Positions 34,382 through 43,475 of a stretch of DNA of 52,660 nt are shown here, one piece after another. How positions within the stretch are numbered: position 1 is the stretch's first letter; every line of letters begins with the position of its first letter. Source of the stretch: Membranihabitans marinus. Lineage in GTDB: Bacteria; Bacteroidota; Bacteroidia; Chitinophagales; Saprospiraceae. The stretch spans positions 1-52,660 of the forward strand of contig NZ_JAHVHU010000022.1 in NCBI RefSeq assembly GCF_019802045.1, read 5' to 3'. The translations under genes and the position numbers were made by a program. The notes beneath the pieces are model-generated. The model worked only from the letters and a program-made list of their open reading frames with translations, was not told the DNA's origin and ran no database searches.

Positions 34382-35320
34382 ATGAGCCATGTTCATCATC
34401 CGCATGATCAGTTTTTTAAGACGATTTTTTCCGATATCAATGCGGCAAGAACTTTTATGCAGGCGTTTTTACCAGAGAAAGTTGTAAGACACCTGGACTT
34501 AACCACATTGCGGATAACAGATAATATATTTCTAACGGATGAGTTATCGTCTGAGTTTGCTGATTTGGTTTTTGAATGTGCGTTGAATACTGACTTAGAA
34601 CAAAAGATTTTTATCTCATTACTTTTTGAGCATAAAAGCACCCCTGAAAGGTATGCATTGATCCAGGTTGGACAGTATTTACTGGGAGGATATCGTAAAC
34701 AGGTAGCAGGTAAGATTAATCCGATTCGATTGATTGTGCCGATACTATATTATCATGGTACACAGGATTGGAATCCGGGTAGAATCAAGGATTTATTTGA
34801 TAATTGTCCCACTGATTTAGAAATGTTTATCCCGGACTTTGATTACATATTCCAAAATATTACCTTGTTTTCTGATGAGGAGATACAGGATCTGCAAGAT
34901 CATGTGCTTATACCCGCGTTGTTGATCCAAAAGTATTTTAAAGATATAAAAAAACTGGTTGATTTACTTGACGTGATTTTCTACAACCTTAGTCTTATGG
35001 AGGATGAAGGGAACTATAAGAAGAGTTACTTCGTTTATATCTATGACTTATTTGAGAAGGATAAAAATGAACTTATGAAAAAGATCGAAGAACTGGAATA
35101 TCCCACCCGCGATAAGACCAAGAATTATATTTTGCAGTTAGAACAGCAGGGAATCGAGAAGGGAATCGAGCAGGGAATTGAGCAGGGAATCGAGAAGGGA
35201 ATTGAGAAAAGTGTAATAAAGCTTCTTAAGAATGGATTTGAAATGAAAGTGATTTGTAAGGTGATGGAAGTGACCCCGGAATATGTGACCAAACTTCAAA
35301 ATTCTATAGAAAATATTTAA
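34382..35320 (+). CDS. Rpn-family PD-(D/E)XK nuclease (recombination-promoting nuclease/transposase-like)
   Basis: The 312-residue protein matches the Rpn/PDDEXK family: HDQFFKTIFSDINAARTFMQAFLP at the N-terminus, catalytic Asp in FADLVFECA (D61) and the ExK core in LLFEHKS (E83, K85), then YQLYVPILYYHG-like VPILYYHGTQDW. A C-terminal stretch of repeated GIEKG/GIEQG units and a short tail complete it. Rpn proteins are DNA endonucleases associated with RecA-independent recombination and, in some reports, with phage defence. The start is the ATG before SHVHHPHDQ; a longer frame extends upstream. Confidence 0.82.
   Translation: MSHVHHPHDQFFKTIFSDINAARTFMQAFLPEKVVRHLDLTTLRITDNIFLTDELSSEFADLVFECALNTDLEQKIFISLLFEHKSTPERYALIQVGQYLLGGYRKQVAGKINPIRLIVPILYYHGTQDWNPGRIKDLFDNCPTDLEMFIPDFDYIFQNITLFSDEEIQDLQDHVLIPALLIQKYFKDIKKLVDLLDVIFYNLSLMEDEGNYKKSYFVYIYDLFEKDKNELMKKIEELEYPTRDKTKNYILQLEQQGIEKGIEQGIEQGIEKGIEKSVIKLLKNGFEMKVICKVMEVTPEYVTKLQNSIENI
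35150..35209 (+). repeat. 12-nt in-frame tandem repeat within the Rpn gene
   Basis: Five units of GGAATCGAGMAG (with small variants) encode GIEKG/GIEQG repeats. The unit is a multiple of three, so copy-number change alters protein length without breaking the frame. Confidence 0.85.
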
Positions 35321-35500
35321 GCTGTATGATCAAAACCATAAGCTAAACTTACTATAATAATAGGTCTGACGTGTGTGGAAAGCTGAGGTACTGTATCTCG
35401 TGAACCATAATTGTCCGATAGAAGTTAGGAGCGAAAATAAGTTGATTAATTAACCAAAACGGTCAAAGCTATTTAGGGAGGCACAAAGTACACAGCCTCA

Positions 35501-35571
35501 AATCTCCAGTCTCCAGCATCCAGCTTCCAACTTCCAGCATCCAATTTCCAATTTCCAGTCTCCAGCCTCCA
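35501..35571. repeat. Low-complexity CCAGC/TTCCAA tract
   Basis: Reiterated TCCAG, TCCAGC and TTCCAA units form a degenerate tandem tract between the Rpn gene and nfo. The rest of the 35321-35595 spacer has no gene. No protein is encoded. Confidence 0.75.
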
Positions 35572-35595
35572 CATTCTACTGTCAATTTTCAACTG

Positions 35596-36426
35596 TCAAT
35601 TGATAAAGCTCCTCAACCGTTCCAGATTCTTCTCATCCCAATCATCCTTTTTTGGGGTTTCGATGACCTTAGGAATATCCGGAAAATGCTGCATAATGTA
35701 TTCAAACGGTGCATCTCCGATTTCTCCATGGCCGATGTGTTCATGCCGGTCAATATGGCTTCCGAGTTCTCCTTTGGAATCGTTCAGATGAAATGCCGCT
35801 AATCGGTCCAGACCAATCACCTCATCCCATTGATCGAGCGTTTCCTGAATACCAGATTTACTCCGAATGTCGTATCCGGCCGAGAAGGCGTGACAGGTGT
35901 CAAAACAAAATACGATTCGATCATTATCCACCTGATCGGCGATCGTCTTAAGTTCCTCGAAAGAACGACCAAGCGTGGTTCCTTGCCCGGCGGTGTTTTC
36001 AAGCGCAATCTTTACCTCAGAATCGCTGGTGTTTTGGAGCACTTGATTCAGTGATTTTGCCACTTGTTCCATCGCTTTTTCCGGATCCTGATCTTTGGCC
36101 GCTCCGGGATGAAGAACCGTAAAGGCCAGGCCTGCCTGATCACATCGCTGCAATTCTCCCGTTAGGGCCTTGAGTGATTTTTCATGGAGCGCTTTATCCC
36201 GGGCAGCAGAATTGATGAGGTACGAACTGTGGGAAAAAATAATTTTTACCTTTTGCTCCTTCTGGCGGGCCTGGATTTGTTGGCCTTCTTCATCGTCGAT
36301 CTCTTTTTCCCGCCATTGGCGTTGATTTTTCGTGAAAATCTGAAAAGTATTAATGCCCAGTTTCTGAGCTTCATCAAATGCATTAATAATTCCTCCGCTT
36401 ATGGAACAATGTACACCAAGTAGCAT
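35596..36426 (-). CDS. nfo: Endonuclease IV (AP endonuclease Nfo)
   Basis: Nfo cleaves abasic sites in base-excision repair using three zinc ions. The 276-residue protein begins LLGVHCSISGG and shows QIFTKNQRQW, SHSSYLIN, LHPGAAKDQ, LENTAGQGTTLG, CFDTCHAFSAGYDI, HLNDSKGELGSHIDRHEHIG and IETPKKDD, which together supply the His, Glu and Asp ligands of the zinc centre. The frame runs 44 codons further upstream, but the conserved start is the ATG before LLGVHCS. Confidence 0.92.
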   Translation of the reverse strand: MLLGVHCSISGGIINAFDEAQKLGINTFQIFTKNQRQWREKEIDDEEGQQIQARQKEQKVKIIFSHSSYLINSAARDKALHEKSLKALTGELQRCDQAGLAFTVLHPGAAKDQDPEKAMEQVAKSLNQVLQNTSDSEVKIALENTAGQGTTLGRSFEELKTIADQVDNDRIVFCFDTCHAFSAGYDIRSKSGIQETLDQWDEVIGLDRLAAFHLNDSKGELGSHIDRHEHIGHGEIGDAPFEYIMQHFPDIPKVIETPKKDDWDEKNLERLRSFIN

Positions 36427-36864
36427 ATACGTTTTTTTAGTTGAGTCCGATTGACCGTGATTTGAAAATATATGACCAACCGGAAGTATGGGCCTAAAAC
36501 CATTTAACCAGTCGATGATCGCCACGGGAAATATACGGAATTGGAAGATGTAATCCAAAATAGTTGATGATTGAGTCCACTCCAGAAAGTCATATTTTAA
36601 ATTATTAACCCCGGTGCTTGCGCCATTATAGCTTTAGCGCACTCGGTCAGCACGGGGTATCTATCATGACTCACATAGTGGCTTTAGCCATTAAAGTGCA
36701 AATCATTCAGGGCTAAAAGCCCAATATGATTTTGCATTATCATCCCCGGCCTAAAGGCACGGGGCTATAAAATTAACTGACTTTTTGGAGTAAGCTCATG
36801 ATTCATCGTTTAAATGATATATTGTGCGAAAACCGAACTATAGAGCCAAACCATCCAAACCACT
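36427..36864. repeat. Intergenic region with GC-rich inverted and dispersed repeats
   Basis: The segment 36710-36765 (AAAAGCCCAAT...TTTTGCA...CCCCGGCCTAAA...GCACGGGGC) is homologous, in opposite orientation, to 43201-43250. Further upstream, two related short GC-rich motifs (36608-36656) bracket a palindrome-like stretch. TTTTGGAGTAAGCTCA (36783-36798) is the inverse of a motif at 18756-18771. No gene is visible. Confidence 0.65.
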
Positions 36865-38046
36865 ATGAAATTTATTCTAAATTTATTCATTCTTATTCTG
36901 ATGTGCATCGCGTGCGAGTCCAATAGTGATATGGAGAATAAAGATCCGGGAATGATATCTATTTCGATTCCTGCAGAGACTGATGGTTCGTGGAACGCGA
37001 TGGAATATTTTTCTGACTATCAAATTATACCGCTTGAAACGACAGATGCTTCTCTGATCCGAAGAATCAAAAAAGTGATTGTATTGAAAGAGTATATCAT
37101 TGTATTTGATAGTTCTGGTGGTAAAATCCATTTTTTTGGTCCACAGGGAAAATATCTTCATTCGATTGATGTATCTGGTGATGGTCCGGGAGAATTATTG
37201 GGACCACAGGATATCTCTGTCAACCCGAAAGAGGGAGCACTGTTGGTCTACGATGATAAGAACGGGCTGATTACCTATGATTTGAACGGTCAGTTTTTGA
37301 CTCAGGAGAAAGATGTTTTTGATGGAGTAGTGACAACGAACTTTTTTGATGTATTATGTTTTGAACGAATTTCTGATCGTACCTTTTTGTTTCGAAGAGA
37401 GGTGCCCGGGAACGGAGGGGACCACCAAAATGGAAAGAAACTTTATATTGGTGATTTTCATCTGATGACCGATTCATTTTTAAACTACTCCCTGGATAAT
37501 TATACCAACCACAACACGGTCTACACCAATTATTTTTCGGCCTATGAGCAGGGGTTCAATTATTGGGAAATTTTCAACGATACGTTGTACCACGTGGATG
37601 GTGAAAAGAAGACCCTCAAACGCAAATATTATCTTGATTTTGGAAAACGCAGTATGGCTGATCTGTTACCACATAGCCCACTGAATGAACTTTTGGGGTA
37701 TCTGAACAAGAATGGTACAAAGCATTCGGGGATGCCCCGTCATTTTGTGGAATTTGAAGATAAACTGTTTTTCAACTACACCTATGATTTGACCAACAAT
37801 AATCCACAAGTCAAATTTGCTGTATATGCCAAAGAATCTGAGCGTATCAATGTCTTTGATGGGATTCATTTGCCGGACGAAGGCTTATCATTCAAAGAAT
37901 TACAATTCAAGATTACCGGTGATAAAGCGTTGGCAGTGGTGAATCCGATCGATCTATTTGAAAACGAGAATTCCCGTACTTTCCTTGAAAATTATCCGGA
38001 TTTACAGCAGTCGGATAATCCCGTATTGGTTATCTTGTCACGATAA
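36865..38046 (+). CDS. Six-bladed beta-propeller lipoprotein
   Basis: The 393-residue protein has a lipoprotein signal (MKFILNLFILILMCIAC) and a mature region with YQIIPLETTDASLIRRIKKV, then blade-like IIVFDSSGGKIHFFGPQGKYLHSIDVSGDGPGELLGPQDI. This opening, ending in the GPGE(L)xxPxD signature, is the six-bladed beta-propeller family common in Bacteroidota. Its roles are unknown; many are extracytoplasmic and lie next to outer membrane proteins. It lies 11 bp upstream of a damaged S9 peptidase gene. Confidence 0.8.
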   Translation: MKFILNLFILILMCIACESNSDMENKDPGMISISIPAETDGSWNAMEYFSDYQIIPLETTDASLIRRIKKVIVLKEYIIVFDSSGGKIHFFGPQGKYLHSIDVSGDGPGELLGPQDISVNPKEGALLVYDDKNGLITYDLNGQFLTQEKDVFDGVVTTNFFDVLCFERISDRTFLFRREVPGNGGDHQNGKKLYIGDFHLMTDSFLNYSLDNYTNHNTVYTNYFSAYEQGFNYWEIFNDTLYHVDGEKKTLKRKYYLDFGKRSMADLLPHSPLNELLGYLNKNGTKHSGMPRHFVEFEDKLFFNYTYDLTNNNPQVKFAVYAKESERINVFDGIHLPDEGLSFKELQFKITGDKALAVVNPIDLFENENSRTFLENYPDLQQSDNPVLVILSR

Positions 38047-38057
38047 CGATTTTTTCG

Positions 38058-39034
38058 ATGAAAAGAATCTTAATCATATTGGGTGCTGTGTGGTTCTGGT
38101 TTCCATGTCTATCGCAGAATAAACTCTTCACCATTGAGATGCTCAATCAGGTGAATTATTTTCTTTTGATCTGGAAACGAAGATGTTCAGTCCGATCACC
38201 CATATAAATGATAGCTTGTTCAGCACCATAAAAATGCCGGTCACAAAACGGCGATACATAACCACCGTGGATGGTAAAAAAATGTTGGCATGGGTAGTAT
38301 ATCCGCCCGATTTTGATCCTGTGAAGAAATATCCGGTATTACTATACGCACAGGGCGGACCTCATGTGGCTATTTCCCAGGATTATTCCTTGGGGCAAAT
38401 TTTTATGTTAATCGCTTCTCAGGGATATATCGTCCTGGCCCCCAATCGACGTGGGGTCCCGGGGTTTGGTAGAGAATGGGACGATGCGGTACCTGGAAAT
38501 TGGGGTGGCCTGGCCATGCAGGATTACTTGACGGCCATCGATAATATATCGCAAGAACCCTATGTGGACCTCAATCGAATGGGCGCTCTAGGAATTAGCT
38601 TCGGCGGATATTCCATTTACTGGTTGGCCGGGCATCATGGTGGTCGATTTAAAACTTTTATAGCGGATCGGGGGATATTCAATACACGGAGTTTCTATGG
38701 GACCACCGATGGTCTTGAGTTTCTCAACTATGAAATGGGTGGACCGTACTGGATGCCATCTGATAAAGGCATTTCAAATGCTTTTGATGCTTACAACCCA
38801 ATCAATGCTGTCCAAAACTGGGATACACCCATCATGATTATCCATGGAGGGCAGGATTACCGGGTGCCGCTGGGGCAGGGCTTGGAAGCTTTTCAGGCTG
38901 CCCAATTGCGTGGCATCAAAAGCAGATTACTTTATCAACCTGCGGAAAGCCATTGGATCGGAGGTTTTCAGAATAGTTTGGTATGGTATCGGGAGATTCT
39001 TAAGTGGCTGGATGAAACTTTAAATGATGATTAA
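38058..39034 (+). pseudogene. S9 family peptidase with internal deletion of the beta-propeller
   Basis: The first 34 codons (signal peptide, then QNKLFTIEMLNQV) align with the start of the intact S9 peptidase downstream. The sequence then jumps, out of frame, to a segment matching that paralogue from about residue 348 (SFDLETK) to its end. About 313 codons encoding the propeller are missing. The catalytic domain is well preserved: nucleophile Ser in GISFGGYS, Asp in GGQDYRVP and His in AESHWIG. It is open from an internal ATG at 38183 (283 residues) but would lack an export signal. Confidence 0.75.
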
Positions 39035-39626
39035 TTGTAAATTATAGGTGCGGACATAAAATTACGCACGTTATTCTCAAAAAATGTCCTGTTTTTAATA
39101 AATCACGCAAAGTGTGTGTTTGAACATGGATATAGCAGACTGTCATAATAAAGTCCCGTTGGGACGATAGATCATAGCCTGGATTGTCAGACCCAAGGTT
39201 GTATGATTAGACTATTGAGTCCCATGGGGACGACAGATGAACCTGTCGTCCCTGTGGGACTCAATAATTACGGAGTTCAAAACACATAACCTCCTCTTCC
39301 CTGAATTGCGCCTACCGGCTTATTCGGGTTTATTCATCTTCAATACCTCCGGTGTTGTTGGACTCAAATGCTGCACATTGACTCAAGTTTTTTCAGTTGC
39401 AATGATTCGTATTTTACGCTCGATTAACCATCGTAAATTGAGATTAGGATCAATTTTCAATAGAAATAAAGAAGGTTGTGTTTCCGAATATTTCCATTAC
39501 GAGACTTCATTGGGAGCGAAAGAATATGATTTCTGTTGCACCATATCCTGTTTATTCTATGACTGAAATTGAATAAAAATATCTGAATTTTCAGTACATT
39601 GACCTGATAAACAGAAAAGATAGATT
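39035..39626. repeat. Gap with GTCCC/GGGAC palindromes
   Basis: The major hairpin lies at 39214-39266. Its arms ATTGAGTCCCATGGGGACG and CGTCCCTGTGGGACTCAAT flank ACAG...CTGT and differ at only two positions. A smaller copy GTCCCGTTGGGAC occurs near 39156. They form a REP-like family separate from those near 18300 and 46300. No gene is accepted; an open frame at 39237-39566 starts inside the palindrome and has no recognisable domain. Confidence 0.75.
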
Positions 39627-41540
39627 ATGAAACGAGTCCTATTTTTTTCGATCTTTGTGTGGATCCATATTTCTGCTTTTGCTCAGCAAGACCATTTTTC
39701 ACCCGAAATGCTGTGGCAATTGCACCGGTTGTCCCCCATGGGATTGTCGCAAGACAGCAGCCAGATTGTTTATAGTCTCACCACACCGCTTATCGAGCAG
39801 GACAGTTTCGAGAAGAAATTTTATAAAATTCCGGTAACCGGCGGTGAACCCCGGGAGATCAACGATCCCGATGAATATCTGACGCCGCCACTCCAATCTC
39901 AGGACGGCCGTTATGAGTTGTTTTTTAAAAATGTACACATTGAAGATGTCAAATCTACCGACCTGTATCCGGAGTTAAACAAGTCGGATGCCTACGTGTA
40001 CCATTCACTGGATTATCGCCACTGGGACCACTGGAACGACGGGAGTTATAGCCATGTGTTCTATCGGGATCTGAACTCCGGGGATAGTGTGGACATTATG
40101 AAGGGAGAACCTTATTACACGCCTCAGGCTCCCTTTGGCGGATCTGAAGATGTGACCTGGAGTCCGGATGGAAAATTTATTTATTATGTGAGTAAAAAAG
40201 TGGCTGGTACCGAATACGCCCTAAGCACCAATACGGATATTTATCAATACAATATCCAGACGGGGGAAACAAAGAATGTGACCGCATCGAACAAGGGGTA
40301 TGATACTTCCCCCCGGTTTTCAGAGGATGGTAAACTCGCTTACCTGCAAATGCAAACCCCGGGTTATGAAGCCGATAAAAACGATATTATCGTACTGGAT
40401 GATGGCGTGAAACAAAATCTGACAGCCCAATGGGATGGCACCGTGAGTAGCTATACCTGGGCGAACAATGGAAAGGAGATCTATTTTATCGCACCGGTCG
40501 ATGGGACAAAACAGCTCTTCCGGGTCGATTATCCGGGCAAACTACGCCGGATGCCTTTCCTGGACCAGCTGTCCGAAGGTCAACACGACATCACTGGAAT
40601 CGTGGCTGAAACCAATGGGAAGCTCATCGTGACGCTGACGACCATGAATCAGGCCGCTGATTTGTACTCCTTTGATCTAAAAACGAAAGAATTGGCTCGG
40701 TTAACTCAGGTGAATGAAGCGATCTATGAGCAAATAAAATTACCAAAGGTGGAACGCCGCATGGTCACAACGGTCGACGGAAAAGATATGCTGACCTGGG
40801 TGATTTATCCACCGGATTTTGATCCAAAGAAGAAATATCCGACCTTGCTGTATGCGCAGGGCGGACCGCAGTCACCTTTATCTCAGTTTTACTCGTTCCG
40901 GTGGAATTTCCAATTGATGGCATCCCAGGGATACATCATCGTAGCACCTAATCGACGGGGAATGCCGGGCCATGGTGTGGAATGGAACCAAGCCATCAGT
41001 AAGGACTGGGGTGGACTCGCCATGCAGGATTATCTGTATGCCATCGATGACGTGGCTAAAGAGCCCTATGTGGATAAGGAACGGTTGGGTGCAGTAGGTG
41101 CGAGTTTTGGCGGATATTCGGTATTTTGGCTGGCCGGTCACCATGAAGGCCGGTTCAAAACCTTTATATCCCACGATGGCGTGTTCAACACGCGGAGCAT
41201 GTATGGCACCACCGAAGAATTGTTTTTTGTCAACTACGATATCGGCGGCCCTTACTGGGAGAAAAATAACAAGATCGCTCAAAAGGGATACCAGGAATTT
41301 AACCCTATTAATTATGTGCAGAACTGGGATACACCGATCCTGATTATCCAGGGTGGTAAAGATTACCGGGTACCGATCGGGCAGGGGCTGGAAGCATTTC
41401 AAGCCGCACAGCTACAGGGGATAAAAAGCAAATTGTTGTTTTTGCCGGAAGAAAACCACTGGGTACTTAGCCCCCAGAATGGATTGGTGTGGCAGCGGGA
41501 ATTTTTTAAATGGCTGGAGGAAACGCTGAAATTATTATGA
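39627..41540 (+). CDS. S9 family prolyl oligopeptidase/dipeptidyl-peptidase-like enzyme, secreted
   Basis: The 637-residue protein has a signal peptide (ending in AFAQ), a seven-bladed WD40-like propeller (DVTWSPDGKFIYYVSKK and similar blades), and a C-terminal alpha/beta-hydrolase domain. Its catalytic triad is Ser493 (GASFGGYS), Asp579 (GGKDYRVP) and His611 (EENHWV). Typical S9 signatures YAQGGPQ and VAPNRRGMPG are present. It is a serine exo- or oligopeptidase of the S9B/S9C type acting outside the cytoplasm. A deleted paralogue lies immediately upstream. Confidence 0.9.
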   Translation: MKRVLFFSIFVWIHISAFAQQDHFSPEMLWQLHRLSPMGLSQDSSQIVYSLTTPLIEQDSFEKKFYKIPVTGGEPREINDPDEYLTPPLQSQDGRYELFFKNVHIEDVKSTDLYPELNKSDAYVYHSLDYRHWDHWNDGSYSHVFYRDLNSGDSVDIMKGEPYYTPQAPFGGSEDVTWSPDGKFIYYVSKKVAGTEYALSTNTDIYQYNIQTGETKNVTASNKGYDTSPRFSEDGKLAYLQMQTPGYEADKNDIIVLDDGVKQNLTAQWDGTVSSYTWANNGKEIYFIAPVDGTKQLFRVDYPGKLRRMPFLDQLSEGQHDITGIVAETNGKLIVTLTTMNQAADLYSFDLKTKELARLTQVNEAIYEQIKLPKVERRMVTTVDGKDMLTWVIYPPDFDPKKKYPTLLYAQGGPQSPLSQFYSFRWNFQLMASQGYIIVAPNRRGMPGHGVEWNQAISKDWGGLAMQDYLYAIDDVAKEPYVDKERLGAVGASFGGYSVFWLAGHHEGRFKTFISHDGVFNTRSMYGTTEELFFVNYDIGGPYWEKNNKIAQKGYQEFNPINYVQNWDTPILIIQGGKDYRVPIGQGLEAFQAAQLQGIKSKLLFLPEENHWVLSPQNGLVWQREFFKWLEETLKLL

Positions 41541-41895
41541 ATTATTAATGGTTAATTTTTAATTGGGGTTGTTCTTTAGGGTAGGTGGTAGCAGCAGTTT
41601 TGTGGAAAGTACTTTGGTTGAGGGGTATATGGTTTAGGAGGTTTAGGAGGTTGAGTGGGTTTAGAAACGAAGGTTTTCCAGATCTTACTTCGCCCGTCGA
41701 AGCTATGAGCGTAGTCGGGAGTTTTGATAAAACTGTTTTTCTAACGTGTTGTTTTGGGATCGGGAAGCTTGTGGGCTAGCCTTGTGGGAAGTAAGATTTC
41801 CGAGCCCTTCAATTTGGGTTGATGAATTTGAAAAGAAGGTTAAGCGCGAGGAATTTTAGATCGTTGAATCTATAACTCTAAAAAATAGGCATAGT
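41541..41895. other. Gene-free spacer between S9 peptidase and PNGase F-like gene
   Basis: The region contains a short direct repeat (GTTTAGGAG twice) and a 12-bp inverted pair (ATCTTACTTC at about 41683 and GAAGTAAGAT at about 41789). I see no coding region or promoter of the TAnnTTTG type. Confidence 0.4.
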
Positions 41896-43098
41896 ATGAA
41901 ATACATATTCAGATTACAAACGATAGTTGTTATTACAGGGTTTATGTGGGTCAACGCAGTGATGGCGCAATCTCCGGAGGTCCTCACTGTTTTTCAAAAT
42001 ACACCGGTTAATTTTAACGGTGAATCTCCTCACGATGATGATATAGAGCGGTATCAGGATGGGCGTATTCTTTTGAAGAAAGTAAAAGCTCCAATGTACC
42101 CGCAAGGCAGCGACGTCACCGTCAAAGTGTCTTTGGTGTCTGCCGGAGACCGCTGGGACAAATCGGGCTCACTGTTTGTGCTTCCGGATACCAGCAGGAT
42201 TGAATTGCGGGATATTCTTCGGGACGAGGAATCGTATCCTGATCAAGCCGGAATCGATAAATATCCGGGGATTGTTCGAACAGATAACTATGTACCTGCA
42301 TTGGAAATCATGCGGTTTATGACCCCATTTGGAGTCGGGTACTACAGCGATGAAGAGGCACATCCTATGATCCGGTACAATCGGCCGGTTTATGTGCCAA
42401 CTTGGGCAGAGAAGGTTGAATGGGAAGCCAACGTGTCTGAATTAACCTCCGTGCTGACCGGTGAGTTTTACATTGGTGTATGGATTGACACCTGGACCCC
42501 GGAAGGGTATTCACTGAGTGTGGATCTGGAATATTCGGGTCGGTCACTACCTCCTCGTAAAGTAGTCCCGCTAACCAATACCATTTACTATGCCGGGCAA
42601 AAGCACCCCGATCTGTTTGCCTATCAACCGCTGACGGTGTCGGTGCCCCTTCCTGAAGATGCCAAAAATGTACGTTTGCACTACATCACGACAGGTCATG
42701 GCGGGCATAGTGGCGGTGATGAATTTATTCAAATCCCAAACCGGGTGTATTTTAGAGACCAACTGGTTTTGGATACCATTCCGTGGCGGGATGATTGCGC
42801 CGCTTTTCGCCGGTTCAATCCTTCATCCGGGGTATGGACCCGAAAAGATACAGCCCGTGCTTACAGTCGGGAAGGCAAGCGGATGAAGCGCGTGGTGGAA
42901 GAACGGCTTGCTTCCTCAGATCTTTCCCGGTCCAACTGGTGCCCGGGATCGGTCGTTTTACCCTATGTTATTGACTTGGGTGATGTGCCGGCTGGGGAGT
43001 ATCCCCTCCGAATCGAAATCGACGGGACACCCATCGATGGCGATAAACTCAATCACTGGCTGGTGTCTGCGTATGTGATCTATACTTCAGATAATTGA
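41896..43098 (+). CDS. PNGase F-like peptide-N-glycosidase, secreted
   Basis: The 400-residue protein has a signal peptide (MKYIFRLQTIVVITGFMWVNAVMAQ). The mature part resembles the two-domain peptide:N-glycosidase F fold. Notable are HYITTGHGGHSGGDEFIQIPNRVYF with an acidic residue in GGDEF, DTIPWRDDCAAFRRFNPSSGVW, and the diagnostic SDLSRSNWCPGS near the C-terminus. PNGase F of Elizabethkingia removes N-glycans from glycoproteins by hydrolysing the Asn-GlcNAc bond. Which acidic residues are catalytic cannot be stated from inspection. It stands alone near secreted peptidases, which suits degradation of glycoproteins. Confidence 0.82.
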   Translation: MKYIFRLQTIVVITGFMWVNAVMAQSPEVLTVFQNTPVNFNGESPHDDDIERYQDGRILLKKVKAPMYPQGSDVTVKVSLVSAGDRWDKSGSLFVLPDTSRIELRDILRDEESYPDQAGIDKYPGIVRTDNYVPALEIMRFMTPFGVGYYSDEEAHPMIRYNRPVYVPTWAEKVEWEANVSELTSVLTGEFYIGVWIDTWTPEGYSLSVDLEYSGRSLPPRKVVPLTNTIYYAGQKHPDLFAYQPLTVSVPLPEDAKNVRLHYITTGHGGHSGGDEFIQIPNRVYFRDQLVLDTIPWRDDCAAFRRFNPSSGVWTRKDTARAYSREGKRMKRVVEERLASSDLSRSNWCPGSVVLPYVIDLGDVPAGEYPLRIEIDGTPIDGDKLNHWLVSAYVIYTSDN

Positions 43099-43475
43099 TT
43101 CATTCCATGAAAAAATTTTGAACCGGAAGGGATATTTCCAAAGGAGCATGTTTCTTGTACTTGTGTAGCGCTTGGAATAGCGTAATTTTGGGAATGTTTT
43201 GCCCCGTGCTTTTAGGCCGGGGAGAAGAGTGTGCAATTTTATTGGGCTTTACCTCTTAAAAGCATGTTTCTAAAAGGCTGAAACCCATTGTTAGAAATTA
43301 TATTCCACCCCTGGGTTAGAACCCGGGGCAAAGCACGCAAATAACATAGATGTTCCCTTGGGATCAATTATTATAATATCCTAAAACAAATACTAATAAA
43401 CGGACGTTTTGCGTCCCGTTTCTCAAAACCTTTTTTTCTCCCCCAATGTTAGCTCTTCAAAATAACAATACCATA
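43099..43475. repeat. Repeat-rich gap before copA
   Basis: The segment 43201-43250 is an inverted relative of 36710-36765 (GCCCCGTGCTTTTAGGCCGGGG). Downstream come a CCCGGGG motif pair and a short hairpin GGACG-TTTTG-CGTCC (43402-43416). No gene is seen; the hairpin precedes copA and may affect its leader. Confidence 0.6.

Noticed and set aside
35501-35571. Possible CRISPR-like repeats
   Set aside because: Units are short, degenerate and contiguous, with no spacers of constant length.
39237-39566. 109-codon open frame between the S9 genes
   Set aside because: It starts inside the palindrome and has no domain or promoter.
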